A stretch of DNA of 64,000 nt from CAYSPG01 sp964432885 (lineage in GTDB: Bacteria > Bacteroidota > Bacteroidia > AKYH767-A > OLB10), in assembly GCA_964432885.1 (NCBI GenBank), contig CAYSPG010000013.1:1-64000 (forward strand). Reading direction: 5' to 3'. Of this stretch, positions 37,401 to 47,300 are shown one piece after another (position 1 is the stretch's first letter; each line of letters begins with the position of its first letter). The notes under the pieces are model-generated. The model saw only the letters and a program-made list of their open reading frames with translations, was not told where the DNA came from and did no database searches. The translations under genes were made by a program, and so were the position numbers.

Positions 37401-40400
37401 TGCTACAACGGTATCGGTGTTTGCTGTTTTAGTAATGCTCCAACAATCAGGACATGCGCTTTGTGTGGTGTCCATTTGAAACGGAGGGCTGTTGCTAAAA
37501 TCGGCATTAGCAGTGTCGGGGTTTCCGCAAAAATCGTGAGCGTAAACATCAAAGTCGGGTAAGATTACGCTGTTGGCAAATGCGCACGTTGGAATAAATA
37601 AAAATTCAACAAAGAAGGAACTGCTGTTGTTGATGCCTCCTTCTAAAATGTTTATTGAGATGAGACTGTCAGGCGATATATACCAAACGGAATTTGAAGC
37701 AGAAGGAATAAGTTGAGCATTGTTTGAAGGGTTGCCGTTGTAAATGTTTGCGCCAACAATTTGCAGGTTGGGATTAAGGTTAGGCAACAAAACAGAATCA
37801 GGATAAATAAAACCTAATTCATTACTTTGAAATGGAGCGTACACGCGAAGCGTGTCGCACAATACATAAGGATAATCATAAAACTTTTGGTTGGAGAAAA
37901 AGGAAGTGCTTGCCTTTTTGAAACTTAAATGCAAAGGAGTGTATTCACAAATAGTTGTGCTGTCATAAGGATTTGGAAAACCGCCACAATTCCAACCAAA
38001 ATGAACTAACACATCTTTTTGCAAAGTATCGTTTGGGCAACTGGCAACCCTTGCGCATAAATCTCCTGTAACGGTTGCGCCTTTATTCAAAAAGTTTGCA
38101 ATGCCAAATACATTATCGTTAGGGAGAATCGGCTGCCCGTTTTTAACAAAATGCCAGTCGGATAAAAACGGTGGGCTGCTGTCTATTAAAGCAATAAAAA
38201 TATTATCGGCACGGGTTGCAGGGTCGGGCAGGTTGAGGTTTTGTATGGTTATACCCGTCCAACAAATAGTATCGCTGTTAAGCAAAGCGAAAGAATTATT
38301 GATGTTATCAAGCACTAAATCAGGATTAACACCAATGGATGCATTTGGTTGGTGATTGCCGTCATAAATGGTACTGCCAATACTGCACTGACCGCTACCC
38401 AAACAGGATGGGGCTTGAATATTATAACCTATAATACAGGTTGTGTCAATTGGGACAGGTGTCATGGAGTCGATACACAATTCAGGTACAGGCATCAGGT
38501 ATAAATCAATTCCCCTGTTTACATACTGGTCGCCAAAGAAAAGAGAATCTTTACCCTGTTGCGTTTGCGATTGAGTGAAGCAATGCAAGACAGGTAAATC
38601 TGCATTGGTTAAAGTAAAGTTGCCTGTTGTGTCGGAAAGATGGAGGGTAACGGTATCGCTGGTTGAAGTAGGTGTGTTATTAAATGGAAAATAAATAGTA
38701 TTGGTGGCGGCAGCAGTTGAAACATAATACCCGTTTGGCACATTGATATTGAAACTAACCGGCATGAGCAACGGGGTTTTATATTCATAGGGGAAAGCAT
38801 CATATATACCTTTGCCTCCGGCAATGTTACTGGACGAACGAATACTTAAAACTTTTTGGCAGCCCTGATTATTGAACGTTTGTGTTCCGTTGCTTGCTTC
38901 GGTACTCACAAAATAATGAATTGCTCCGGTTGCTTCACACATGAAAAAATACTGATTCATAAAATTGGTGTCAACAAGGATGTTTGCAATATCGTTGGTG
39001 TCAAGTGTCCATCCGGCACTGTCTAACAGAGCAACAGTATTTGGTTGTTGCGGAATGAGGTCGCTTACTACTTGTTTAATATTCCCACTCAAAAACAAAC
39101 GGTTAAAGACTTTACTTTCTTTAACATAGTCGGTAACTTCTAAAGAGCCATTGCCACTGAAATTACCGCAAACACTATAAAAAACGCGAAGCCTGTAATT
39201 TTGCGTTGGCATATATCCCGAAAACGTATTATTAGTGTGCGTAATAAGCGCAGGATAGTCATGTAAATTTCCTGACAAAGTGCTGCCACTTAAGAAAGAA
39301 GTAAAAGCAAAGCGTAGTTCTTCGGCAGTAATTGATGAGCCGACAAAAAATTTATTCAAGTCGGCAGGTCCAACATTTAATCTGAGAATAGTTGTGTTGC
39401 TATCTAATGGCATATTAAAGTCATCGCAATCAATACAACCGTTGGTTGTGTTCACTGTGTCGTCAATATAAAAAATTAAACTGTCGGGAGTAAGGTTCAT
39501 GGTATCAACACCGAAAGGAATAAAACGGCTTAGTTGTAAAACATTAAAGCGTAAATCGTGTGCCTGTAGTTGAGCATAATTGTAACCGATGCCTCCTGAA
39601 GCATCACCATCAACAAAATTGGCGCGAAGGAAGTCTTCTACCCTGTCACCAAATCCACTAAAATTTCTTTTTACATTAGCTCCATATTGTGCGTACCATG
39701 CGCTTGTATCGGTGATTTGAGTGAGGGATGTATCAGCCCTGCCATCGTTGTCGGAATCCTGCAAACCCATAGATTGTTGCGCTCTTTGCATTAAATAAAA
39801 GTTAGAGATAATGCCCGGACTGAGGCAACCGGGACATAACACTGCTATGTCATTTTGTTTGTCGGACAATGGCAGCCACTGAATGACACCTTTGATATTA
39901 TTTACCGTTGGTGGTAAGGTGTCATTGTTACTTGGTGTAAGTGTAAAACAATTATTTGGATTGGGGAGCAAATGAAAAGTAACGGAGTAAGGAGAGGGAG
40001 ACAAGTCGCTGCCACAACATGCCTGAATTTTGAAAAAAAACTTGCCGCTGTCCAAAACATTTTTCATGGCACTGTCGGCAAGATTAAAGTAATAGTAATA
40101 AAAATTTCTGCGGCAAATGGAATCATAAACAGGCAGGTAGGTGTAATAATCCTCATGGTTGAACCATGCAGTGTCATTGTTTGAATTAATTTTTATCAAA
40201 GAAACGTCCAGTTGTGGGTTTGTGATACGAATATTGGTATCACAAAAAACAGTGGCGCGAAGCCAACCATAAAGGGTATCGCATTTTCCAATGGTGGTAT
40301 CACATCCCAAAAGCTGGTAAACGTTTGTTGCAGTATTTTTAACCAACCCTTTTAAATCAATACTTAATGTTGCTGAATCGCCTATGCCGCTTTTGTCAAC

Positions 40401-41876
40401 ACTTAAATTACTGACCGAAGGGAAGTAATTTAATTTCAAATTAAAATCATCGCTGTTGCTGTTGACGGATTGCCCAGAAATTGCCGTGCCAATTAATCCC
40501 GATGTTACGTCTTGGTTAACCCAATTGCCGCAAATTTCTCTTGCGCGAAAATTATTGAAACCCCATTGATTGTATCTTTTGGGAACGTTTAGCAATGTGG
40601 TATCATTTTCCTCGCTGCATCGCATGGTTTTAAAACTTAAAAATATCGTGTCATTAACACCGAAGTTTTTAATCCGAACATCCATTCTATGCAAAGCATT
40701 TGAAATTAAATTTTGGCAAAGCCAATTGTTGCGCGTAGAGATATTTGTGTTTAGAACACAATTGCTTGTAATGCCTTTTGAAATATGTAATGAGGCGGAA
40801 TCAACTAACATAAGGGCTCTTAAATCGTTAGGATTATTTCTTGTATTCCATTGCAAGAAATCAAAATTGAGACTATCAATAGCTCCTCTGCCAGTGTTGA
40901 CAATGATGTAACTCCACAAGATTGCATTAGCTGTGTCATTAAAACAACTGAACTCGCGCATTGCTTTGGCAGGGCTTAAACGAATAACATCCACTCTTGC
41001 ACTGTCATTATTTGTTACGATGTAACTGTACTTGTAGTTTTGCTGGCAATTGTTGCAAAAGTTACTTGCCTGTGAGGCGGAATAATTGCATGACCATGAA
41101 AATTTTGCAGTATCTGCAATGCAAGAGGTTAAGCAAGAATTTATTTGAACTCTTTGCTTAATTACGAGTGTATCATTAAAGCGCAATGTAATTGTATTTG
41201 TACCTGAATTATCATAAGGCAATAAAGTACCGTTTAAGCCATTTTGAAAAAATACACTGTCTGTTGAAACCTGTCCGCAATATCCGTTGGCATCAGGCAA
41301 AAAAGTAAATTTTATGTTTGCTGAATCTCCGTTATTTCTATAATAGAATGTAAAAAAGCTATTTGATAAGTACGTTGCCCTGAAATCGGAAGTGTTTTGT
41401 AAAACGATGGATGGTTTTTTTACGCCCGTTGTTGTGTAAATATTATCAGCATCTACAAGAAAGTTTGTTGAATTGTTGCTGTTAAACTGTTGGTTGAGGT
41501 TAACGGTGTTACCTCCTACAATGTGGCAATCAATTAATACATTGTATGTAATAGTTGTATTGCCCGCTCCATTAATTGAGACAACTAATGAATCACCATC
41601 GGAAACGAGCACTGCATTTGTTGCACTTACAAATTGCATTGCAACGCCATCAGTTGTAGGGCATGTTCCACTTGGTGTAACATTTAGAGAGGGAACAATA
41701 CGCAACTGCGTATTTGCCGCACCACTAAATGTTATGATGTGTTGATTTTGTTTACATGCACCCGTGCCATCAACAGGAGGCGTTACGGAAACATTAACTG
41801 TTTGTGCAAACATTGTTGCACTAAGCAGCAAACAAAAGATTGTTTGCAGCGCGATAAGTTTGATTAGTTTTTGCAT
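34428..41876 (-). CDS. Giant (2482 aa) secreted T9SS protein with DUF11-like and beta-helix regions
   Basis: The protein has a signal peptide (MQKLIKLIALQTIFCLLLSA, residues 1-25). A long region of beta-sandwich-like modules follows with many Cys/Asp. A DUF11-type module lies at about 1475-1540 (WSITKTANTDTVVAISGNIT, then TVTDTPPNGF). A right-handed beta-helix region lies at about 1600-2130 with many NNT/ITING-type turns. An acidic helical segment is at about 2160-2370 (many E, Q, S), and a type A sorting domain covers about 2400-2482 (LIPNPANDKLNVIL ... IPAGVYTVKV). It is probably a surface adhesin. It heads an operon with 4-bp and 8-bp overlaps to the next two genes. Confidence 0.85.
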   Translation of the reverse strand: MQKLIKLIALQTIFCLLLSATMFAQTVNVSVTPPVDGTGACKQNQHIITFSGAANTQLRIVPSLNVTPSGTCPTTDGVAMQFVSATNAVLVSDGDSLVVSINGAGNTTITYNVLIDCHIVGGNTVNLNQQFNSNNSTNFLVDADNIYTTTGVKKPSIVLQNTSDFRATYLSNSFFTFYYRNNGDSANIKFTFLPDANGYCGQVSTDSVFFQNGLNGTLLPYDNSGTNTITLRFNDTLVIKQRVQINSCLTSCIADTAKFSWSCNYSASQASNFCNNCQQNYKYSYIVTNNDSARVDVIRLSPAKAMREFSCFNDTANAILWSYIIVNTGRGAIDSLNFDFLQWNTRNNPNDLRALMLVDSASLHISKGITSNCVLNTNISTRNNWLCQNLISNALHRMDVRIKNFGVNDTIFLSFKTMRCSEENDTTLLNVPKRYNQWGFNNFRAREICGNWVNQDVTSGLIGTAISGQSVNSNSDDFNLKLNYFPSVSNLSVDKSGIGDSATLSIDLKGLVKNTATNVYQLLGCDTTIGKCDTLYGWLRATVFCDTNIRITNPQLDVSLIKINSNNDTAWFNHEDYYTYLPVYDSICRRNFYYYYFNLADSAMKNVLDSGKFFFKIQACCGSDLSPSPYSVTFHLLPNPNNCFTLTPSNNDTLPPTVNNIKGVIQWLPLSDKQNDIAVLCPGCLSPGIISNFYLMQRAQQSMGLQDSDNDGRADTSLTQITDTSAWYAQYGANVKRNFSGFGDRVEDFLRANFVDGDASGGIGYNYAQLQAHDLRFNVLQLSRFIPFGVDTMNLTPDSLIFYIDDTVNTTNGCIDCDDFNMPLDSNTTILRLNVGPADLNKFFVGSSITAEELRFAFTSFLSGSTLSGNLHDYPALITHTNNTFSGYMPTQNYRLRVFYSVCGNFSGNGSLEVTDYVKESKVFNRLFLSGNIKQVVSDLIPQQPNTVALLDSAGWTLDTNDIANILVDTNFMNQYFFMCEATGAIHYFVSTEASNGTQTFNNQGCQKVLSIRSSSNIAGGKGIYDAFPYEYKTPLLMPVSFNINVPNGYYVSTAAATNTIYFPFNNTPTSTSDTVTLHLSDTTGNFTLTNADLPVLHCFTQSQTQQGKDSLFFGDQYVNRGIDLYLMPVPELCIDSMTPVPIDTTCIIGYNIQAPSCLGSGQCSIGSTIYDGNHQPNASIGVNPDLVLDNINNSFALLNSDTICWTGITIQNLNLPDPATRADNIFIALIDSSPPFLSDWHFVKNGQPILPNDNVFGIANFLNKGATVTGDLCARVASCPNDTLQKDVLVHFGWNCGGFPNPYDSTTICEYTPLHLSFKKASTSFFSNQKFYDYPYVLCDTLRVYAPFQSNELGFIYPDSVLLPNLNPNLQIVGANIYNGNPSNNAQLIPSASNSVWYISPDSLISINILEGGINNSSSFFVEFLFIPTCAFANSVILPDFDVYAHDFCGNPDTANADFSNSPPFQMDTTQSACPDCWSITKTANTDTVVAISGNITYTIQVCNNSSTTQTATVTDTPPNGFVQSSSTLISPVTLASMQCSTFTVTGHFTNPTNCIYNVASVKSPANTTWKDSVCVTVLNTCSNTDTTFADSTFSSPSTSGTTTINGKSILIAGRYYVNNTLNLIGCTVYTAAGAQIIVQSTGVLNQNNTTIQSCDTMWRGVSVTRGKIYLTNASIIKDANMGIYAENNSTVSISSNSKVYDCVTGFFVPPLTNSLNNITVSISNATFAMQATAFKPDYIGQPAHGTLPRAGIEVYGMPALTIGGGVNTLNTFSRLNNGIIAHNSVVTIKNSKFYNIAVDTIYTEPYHGAAMVGVKDENIFSVAVPKLTVMPETPSYNTVNNCYRAVYTDGSVLTASFLNLLNVYQGIFGTRTPSQQTSRVTYCKITTQTTGIFWANNPNAKIMEASSDTIIVNANAPNSNAKKGFGLGGIYMGETTYLKNVLYSANYNTIILNNAYYGIAQVLTKRGLVKGNNITINGSANPLSTTGVVLNSTLNVNTSCNTIRGAYPATGLQHKTFSITASLTERSSIRCNTTDSTVTGIYFGGLNPVTRLKGNSINRHLDGLYLNTTAAIDSQAHSGNLWNGPFSSFGATNLNLAGVASSLFLVPVGAVPPIVPSNPNTGWFIYFPGTNFNCNTVLCSQNNTISYTSEELGELIASGAFQSEDYIEESRAMAEEYLYGELREDSSLWANDSIYAAFISANEEEAIGELYEVEYNVEQALEFDSIFISLLSSIDSQTVALEDSIQYLDSLAENGTPVNDYEIIREQLVNSVSFLSQTRQNIISQQEALRDNRLQDAELINEMVVPEELPQTNTNIINEIEINFLESGDDLNVIRNNYQTILSIAQQCPYAGGQAVDKARVFIALIDATMVYFDDDICLQSGIYRQGNTLQENTFEPSQDVKLIPNPANDKLNVILESNATGVCKVTLENSISQILITEVFNCKEKIHSMDISIIPAGVYTVKVDFEESKTKIIKLVIAR

Positions 41877-41990
41877 TTGATTTAGATTTAGAGTAAAATT
41901 ATAATGGATGATTTGAATTCGTATTTATTTACAGAAAATAAATGGGTACATATAAGCAGAACGATTTGATAAAGCACACGGGGCGGTGGA

Positions 41991-42060
41991 AAAAAATTTG
42001 TGTGCTGACTTTTTTGGGGTGGGTGGTGCGTTTGGAGAAAAGGCGGCACTCTAATTTTTG
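41991..42060. repeat. Boundary hairpin B (left of attC 6)
   Basis: AAAAATTTGTGTGCTG pairs imperfectly with CGGCACTCTAATTTTT; the TGTG/CTCT internal mismatch is kept. It is flanked by GGGCGGTGG and GTGCGGCTGG. Confidence 0.6.
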
Positions 42061-42233
42061 TGCGGCTGGTTTTTACACACAGGCGGGGAGGAAAAAAAAT
42101 AAAAAAACCTTTACCCTTAGGGGTGGAAAGTGGGCAAATGCTGCCTGTGCTGCTGGTGAGCAGGGATTTTTTGATTACCGATGCCGCATAAGATTTTCCC
42201 ATCCGTTTGTGTTAGCAGGCTGTAAAGAGCCTT

Positions 42234-42369
42234 GCACATAACGTTTCGGGGCTTGGCGAAGGTGGCGATTACGAAGCACAAAACTGTCTGCTAGCACTAC
42301 ACTTGATACGAAGCACAAATGTTCAATTAACCACTGAACCGCCACTTTTGCTAAGCCCTTGTTATCGGT
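42234..42369 (+). other. attC-like recombination site 6 (short form)
   Basis: The left box GCACATAAC (42234) matches site 5; the right box GTTATCGGT is at 42361. The stem is GGGCTTGGCGAAGGTGGCG paired with CGCCACTTTTGCTAAGCCC. It is 136 bp and lacks the nested TGCAAC hairpin. Confidence 0.85.
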
Positions 42370-42430
42370 TCGTGCTTCTGTCCGTCCGAAGTAATGTCGT
42401 GTCAAGTTTGCAGTGTCCCCGTGTGGTGGC

Positions 42431-42497
42431 TTGCAAGCTCTTTTTATTTTTTTCGGATTGTTTTGTGTGCCGGCAAAAAAATAAAATGTGCTTGCAA
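42431..42497. repeat. Boundary hairpin B (right of attC 6)
   Basis: TTGCAAGCTCTTTTTATTTT... pairs with the arm at 42475-42497 (...ATAAAATGTGCTTGCAA), with mismatch at CTCT/TGTG. It ends 11 bp from the stop codon at 42509 and could serve as terminator for that operon. Confidence 0.8.
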
Positions 42498-42508
42498 ATG
42501 CGTTGACA

Positions 42509-43054
42509 TTATTTGCTCTTGTGTAGGTCTGCATACTTGATAAATTGAAAACCTAAAAACAAAAGTAGAAGTCCTTCCCCGATTGAAATAATTATATGAT
42601 ACCCGTTTGGAATGTCGTGAAGTAAATAGAAAGCAATAATGGAAGTAAGTCCTGAGAAACAAAATATAGATAGGTCAACAAAAAGTTGAAACCACTTACG
42701 TTGTCTGCGTGATTTATCTTGTCGCAAATAGTCTTCCCAATGTCCAGTCAGTGAAAGTTTTTCGTCTGAACTATGCTCTGCAAGTTTAGGAACTAAGCAA
42801 CATCTTACATAGTTTCCAATTGCACTTATTTTTTCGTCATTGGATAAGTATGTCCAACCTAAAACAATGCATAAAAAAGGTAAAACCAGTAAGGCAATAT
42901 TTAGGTCAGGTTTTTCCAATGCAAATGAAAATACTGTCCCAATAGCTGCAAGGGTTAAGTAAATCATGTGGTCTCTGAATTCTATACGCTTGTATTGCTC
43001 GTCTTTAAGTTTCTCATATTCCTTAATGAGAAATAGAAAATTATTGTTTTCCAT
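42509..43054 (-). CDS. Four-TM membrane protein, candidate effector (SLATT-like)
   Basis: The 181-aa protein has an amphipathic N-terminus, two TM helices (MIYLTLAAIGTVFSFAL and IALLVLPFLCIVLGWTYL), a charged central region (DYLRQDKSRRQRKWFQL) and two more TM helices (about 120-140 and 148-168). The layout recalls SLATT-type membrane effectors that accompany nucleotide-sensing conflict systems, but I see no diagnostic motif, so that link is an inference. It lies 5 bp after the nucleoside-phosphorylase-like gene and is last in the operon. Confidence 0.65.
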   Translation of the reverse strand: MENNNFLFLIKEYEKLKDEQYKRIEFRDHMIYLTLAAIGTVFSFALEKPDLNIALLVLPFLCIVLGWTYLSNDEKISAIGNYVRCCLVPKLAEHSSDEKLSLTGHWEDYLRQDKSRRQRKWFQLFVDLSIFCFSGLTSIIAFYLLHDIPNGYHIIISIGEGLLLLFLGFQFIKYADLHKSK

Positions 43055-43059
43055 TTAGT

Positions 43060-44370
43060 TTACTTTTTAATTTCTCTTTTGTAAAAATCCACTACATACG
43101 GAATCAAAACTCTTACACATAAATAGCTCATATAAGCCGCTAAGTTCTTAACTGGTTCACCATTTTTCTCATCAGCTTTCTCTTCATTTGTAAAGTCCAT
43201 TACCGATTTTACAATCAACGACAATTTATTTCCCTTATTGAAAAGTTTAGCTGCTCTAATTACACCGTAGCTTTCCATTTCAAATCCAACAATTTTATTA
43301 TTTACTTCCTGTGCTTTTTTTTCTAAAAAATCATTTGTCTTTAAAACGAATGAACCGCAAGCCAATGAATCAAACTTAAAACTAAGTGCATTTACAATTT
43401 CATTCTTGCGTTTGTTTTCTGTGTTATTGGGGATGAGACTATACATTCTATCTCTTATTTCATCAATTCTTGCAGATTCACTAATGAATTCAATAAAGTC
43501 ATCATTAATAGGTTCATTGTAGCCGTATGGAATGAACTGTTCCTTTTCATATTTTCCAGTAATGATGTCAACTATATTTCTTGGTATAATAATATCATAC
43601 AACTTGGTTTCACTCTCCCTGCCTCCACAAACACCACTCATTATTAAAATGTCATTATTCGGCTGATAAAGAATACTTGAAGTAGTTAATGCTGCATCAA
43701 CCATTCCCATATTTTTTTGACGAACAAATTGGATGGAATTTTGAAAGTCATAATTATATTTTTCAACCTTCTTAAATTTTCCAGTCAACATTCCCTTAGC
43801 TTCTGTTTCCATATAGATATTATCCCTAAAGCAGGAATACTCATCTTTTGTAAGTGCGGTAAGAATAGTAACGCTTGGTTCGTTGTTGATAGAAACAACT
43901 GTAGTTGGTAAGTTATTCTCGGTAGTATCATTTGAACAAGCTTCACCCTTAACATTTATAGGGATGTTATTAAAGAAATTCTCATTGGTCATTTCATCAC
44001 CAAAAACTATTTCATAATTTTCATAAACCAACTTCTCGCATTCAACGGCACCTTTGGAAGGAAATATTTCATTTTCACGAGTGAAAAATGTGAAGTTTCC
44101 GTTGGGGAAAGCTTTCTTAAGATGTTTCATTTCTTTCCATCCTTGACAATCAGGAATTTCCTTAATATTATTTTTCCCTTTAAAGTCCATGTGAACAAGA
44201 ACACGAAACTGAACATCATCCTTGAAGTCGTTAATTATTTGTATTAAAGGAGATGTATCGTGAATGAGAACAGAATAACCTCCTTCTCTAAACTTGTGGG
44301 CACTTTTGAAAAAAGTCCCAACCAAAGTATGCGAAGGTGCTATCAAAAAAAAGTTTATTATCTGTGTCAT
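43060..44370 (-). CDS. Nucleoside phosphorylase/nucleosidase-fold protein with N-terminal Rossmann-like domain
   Basis: In this 436-aa protein the first about 125 aa look like a small alpha/beta domain (FFLIAPSHTLVGTFFKSAHK). Residues about 165-430 match the PNP/UDP phosphorylase fold: VTILTALTKDEYSCF at the start, DILIMSGVCGG, IVGFEMESYGVIRAAKLFN (the ribose-binding ME region) and SLIVKSVMDF near the end. Such domains are widespread in bacterial conflict systems, where they may cleave nucleosides or nucleotides such as NAD-like signals. The gene sits 2 bp after the 1850-aa gene, so the two surely work together. Confidence 0.8.
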   Translation of the reverse strand: MTQIINFFLIAPSHTLVGTFFKSAHKFREGGYSVLIHDTSPLIQIINDFKDDVQFRVLVHMDFKGKNNIKEIPDCQGWKEMKHLKKAFPNGNFTFFTRENEIFPSKGAVECEKLVYENYEIVFGDEMTNENFFNNIPINVKGEACSNDTTENNLPTTVVSINNEPSVTILTALTKDEYSCFRDNIYMETEAKGMLTGKFKKVEKYNYDFQNSIQFVRQKNMGMVDAALTTSSILYQPNNDILIMSGVCGGRESETKLYDIIIPRNIVDIITGKYEKEQFIPYGYNEPINDDFIEFISESARIDEIRDRMYSLIPNNTENKRKNEIVNALSFKFDSLACGSFVLKTNDFLEKKAQEVNNKIVGFEMESYGVIRAAKLFNKGNKLSLIVKSVMDFTNEEKADEKNGEPVKNLAAYMSYLCVRVLIPYVVDFYKREIKK

Positions 44371-44372
44371 GA

Positions 44373-47300
44373 TTATTTATCTTCTAATGGTTTTTTATTG
44401 AACACTATTTTTACAATAAATGATTCTGATTGATGTGAAGGGCTTGGAAAGTATACATTTTCTTTGCCGCAAAACATTTCAAATATCGGTTTAATCTCCT
44501 TCTCAATTCCTGAATAATGATTTCCCTCGTTCTGAATAAAAGGTTTGTCTTGCTTTATAAGCAAAGTTACTATTCCATTTTCGTCCTCTGAAATCTCAAA
44601 ATCTAATATGGCATTTTCGTTTTCATCCCTCTTTGCAGCGTTAATGAGCAATTCAACTAAACCGAAAACAAGAAAATCAGAATGCCCGTTTACTAATGAA
44701 TTTGTTGCAGGAATAGGCGCAACTGTAAAAGATTTTCTATTTGCTATTTCAGTAGTAACCGATTCGTGTTCTAATGCTGCTGCAATACAATCTTCAAGAA
44801 AGCAGATGTATCTAGTTGAGAACTGATTAAACCATTTGTCAGTTAAAAAATGCCTTAGTTGCAAATCATTAATCAACACATTTTTAAAATTTAAAATGGC
44901 AGTTACCCTTTCTGTGAAATCAGAATCTTCTACATCAACTAACTCTTTAAACACAGTATATTTTTGTTCCAAATCCTCCAGCACTTGATATACTGAATGC
45001 TCCCCGTCAACTAAATTTATGTAGATTTTTTTAGGATTTTCACAATGTATTTTATGCTTTTTGATTGTTTTAATGTTTGAATAGACTTTATCATCTATTA
45101 TCTTCCATATTTCAATAATTGAGTTTTTAATGTTGTCAATATCTTCCGTTACTACTTTAGAACCAATTGAAATTTTCAAATCTGAAATCAAACGAATGAG
45201 TTCATCATGGTTTGAATTAGAATGTTCGTTTTTGAAGAAAATCTTTAAACTGTAAAGTGCTTGATTTACATCTTCTGTATTTACTGGCTCAATGTATCTA
45301 ACGACTTTTCTTATAACTTCTTTAACTTTCTTTTTCTTATAAACTCCTTTTACTTCTTCTTTCTGAAATATGTCGTCCATCGCAATAAGTGAAGTCTTAA
45401 ATGCCTTGTTGAAGTCAGCATTTTTTAAAGGCTTTAAGTTCTTTACTAAAATGTAACTCAAATAGTTCAATCCACTTTCATCTTCATCACTGAAATTGAA
45501 AATTGTTTCAAGTGTTTCTCTTTTATGAAGAGTAGGAGCAAAATATAATGCTGCCAAACGAACAATTGAATACTTACTCCACTTAAATACAAAATCATTT
45601 ATGTCGTGCCTGCCCGATAGAATGTCTGTAATGATTTCCTTGCATTTGTCATGAATATTTACAAGTAAATCTTTATGAACTTTAAAAAGTTTTGGTTCAT
45701 GTAGAATGCAAATAAGAATAAGCTCAATCTCTCTTAGGACTTCTCGCTTATTAAAAATGTCTGTCTCGTCAAAGTGTTCAATAATTTTTTCATCAAAGGG
45801 TCTGTAATACTCCTTATAAAATCTATAACTGTCAATCTTCCCAAGCTTATCTCTCATTAAGAAAATTGAAACAATATCATATACCTTTTCATTTTTTGAA
45901 TTGATTTCAGTGTAAGGAATATATTCAGGTGGTTTACTATTGGGTTCGTGGTTTAAATCAATGCGGCAAATTTCTTCTTGTCTTCTTTTATCAATATAAG
46001 TTTTGGTAGCTGTCGGGAAATTCTGGTCAGAGTATTTGTCTTGATATGAATTTAATTCGGCTAACTCCTCGCAAAATGGGCAACTTGATTTTGATGAGAA
46101 AACAGGAATGTGAAAATTAATTCCGAAAATGATATTGACAGTTGAAAAAGAAACTTTGCTTTTTAGAATTGTCTCTCTATTGGGTAATTCTGCAATGCTT
46201 TCGTTAAAGTATTCATCATTCAAGGATTTCACTTTCAGTGCTTTTATTCTTGAGAAAAATTCCCTGTTGTAATCTTCAATTCTGCCAATAACAGAGATTA
46301 CATCAATTCTTGCAACATCTAAAAAAGAAATTGAATCAATCATCTGGACTAATGACTCTCCTGTTAGTGCTCCACTATCAAAAATCAGAATGTGTTTCCC
46401 TTTTGTGATATTGTTGAATCTTTTAGGTGGAAATGGGAAACGCCAACCTTTATCTGTATCAAATCGTTGTAAGCCGATTATATTTTCCTCAGGTGTCTTA
46501 AAAACTTCATTAAACTGTTTGTGTGAAAAATTTTCAATTCCCGAAAAGATTGGGTAGAAAATAAAATTGGGCTTGTAATTATACTTTCCTACAAATTTGG
46601 AATCACCTTCTTTTGTTAATTCAGCTAATTTATCCTTGATGTCAACCGTTATTAATTTAGAAAGATTTTTACTTTCTAATTGTTCAGCCAATGAAATGAT
46701 TGAGAATAGTTTGGTTGCATCATCAATATTTCTGTTATAGAGTTTTGTTTCATAATCCTTATCAATTTTACTTTTTATCTCTTGAATGATTCTCTTTCCT
46801 TCATTATCAGAAAATAACGGTCTCATATTCGTGAGGTAACCGTTATGTGAAATGTTCTGCTCAAAATGTCCAATCTTAAAAAATTTACTTTGATACAATT
46901 CCAATTCTTCATCTTTTATCGGCAAAAGTTCATTAGGGTCTTCAAAAAGAATTCTTTGCTTTTCTGCATACTCGTCACTTAGTTCAACAACTGTATTCAG
47001 TAAAGGATTAATTCTTTTAATGTCAATGTCAGTTTCTTTAAAAACTTTATTACATGCCTTGCTTAATACTTGAATTGTAAAATCTTTGCGTTTGTATTTT
47101 CTAATTTCAATTTCCTTTTCAGGATATCCAACTAAAGTAAATAGCGGTTCATTTTTGAGTTTTTCAAATTCACAATCATCTTCTTCCTCTCCATTTATTT
47201 TTTCAATTCGGCAATCTGTAATAGACATTACAGCTTTGATTAATGCTTCTTTCTTTCCAATTTTTTCAATCAAGTTAGATACCAATGAACCAGTTGAAAT

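Larger units (their letters stand above)
30260..42361 (+). mobile_element. Cassette 5 (12.1 kb): T9SS giant
   Basis: This lies between sites 5 and 6 and is the largest cassette. It has one plus-strand gene, one structured RNA and a three-gene minus-strand operon. Confidence 0.7.
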
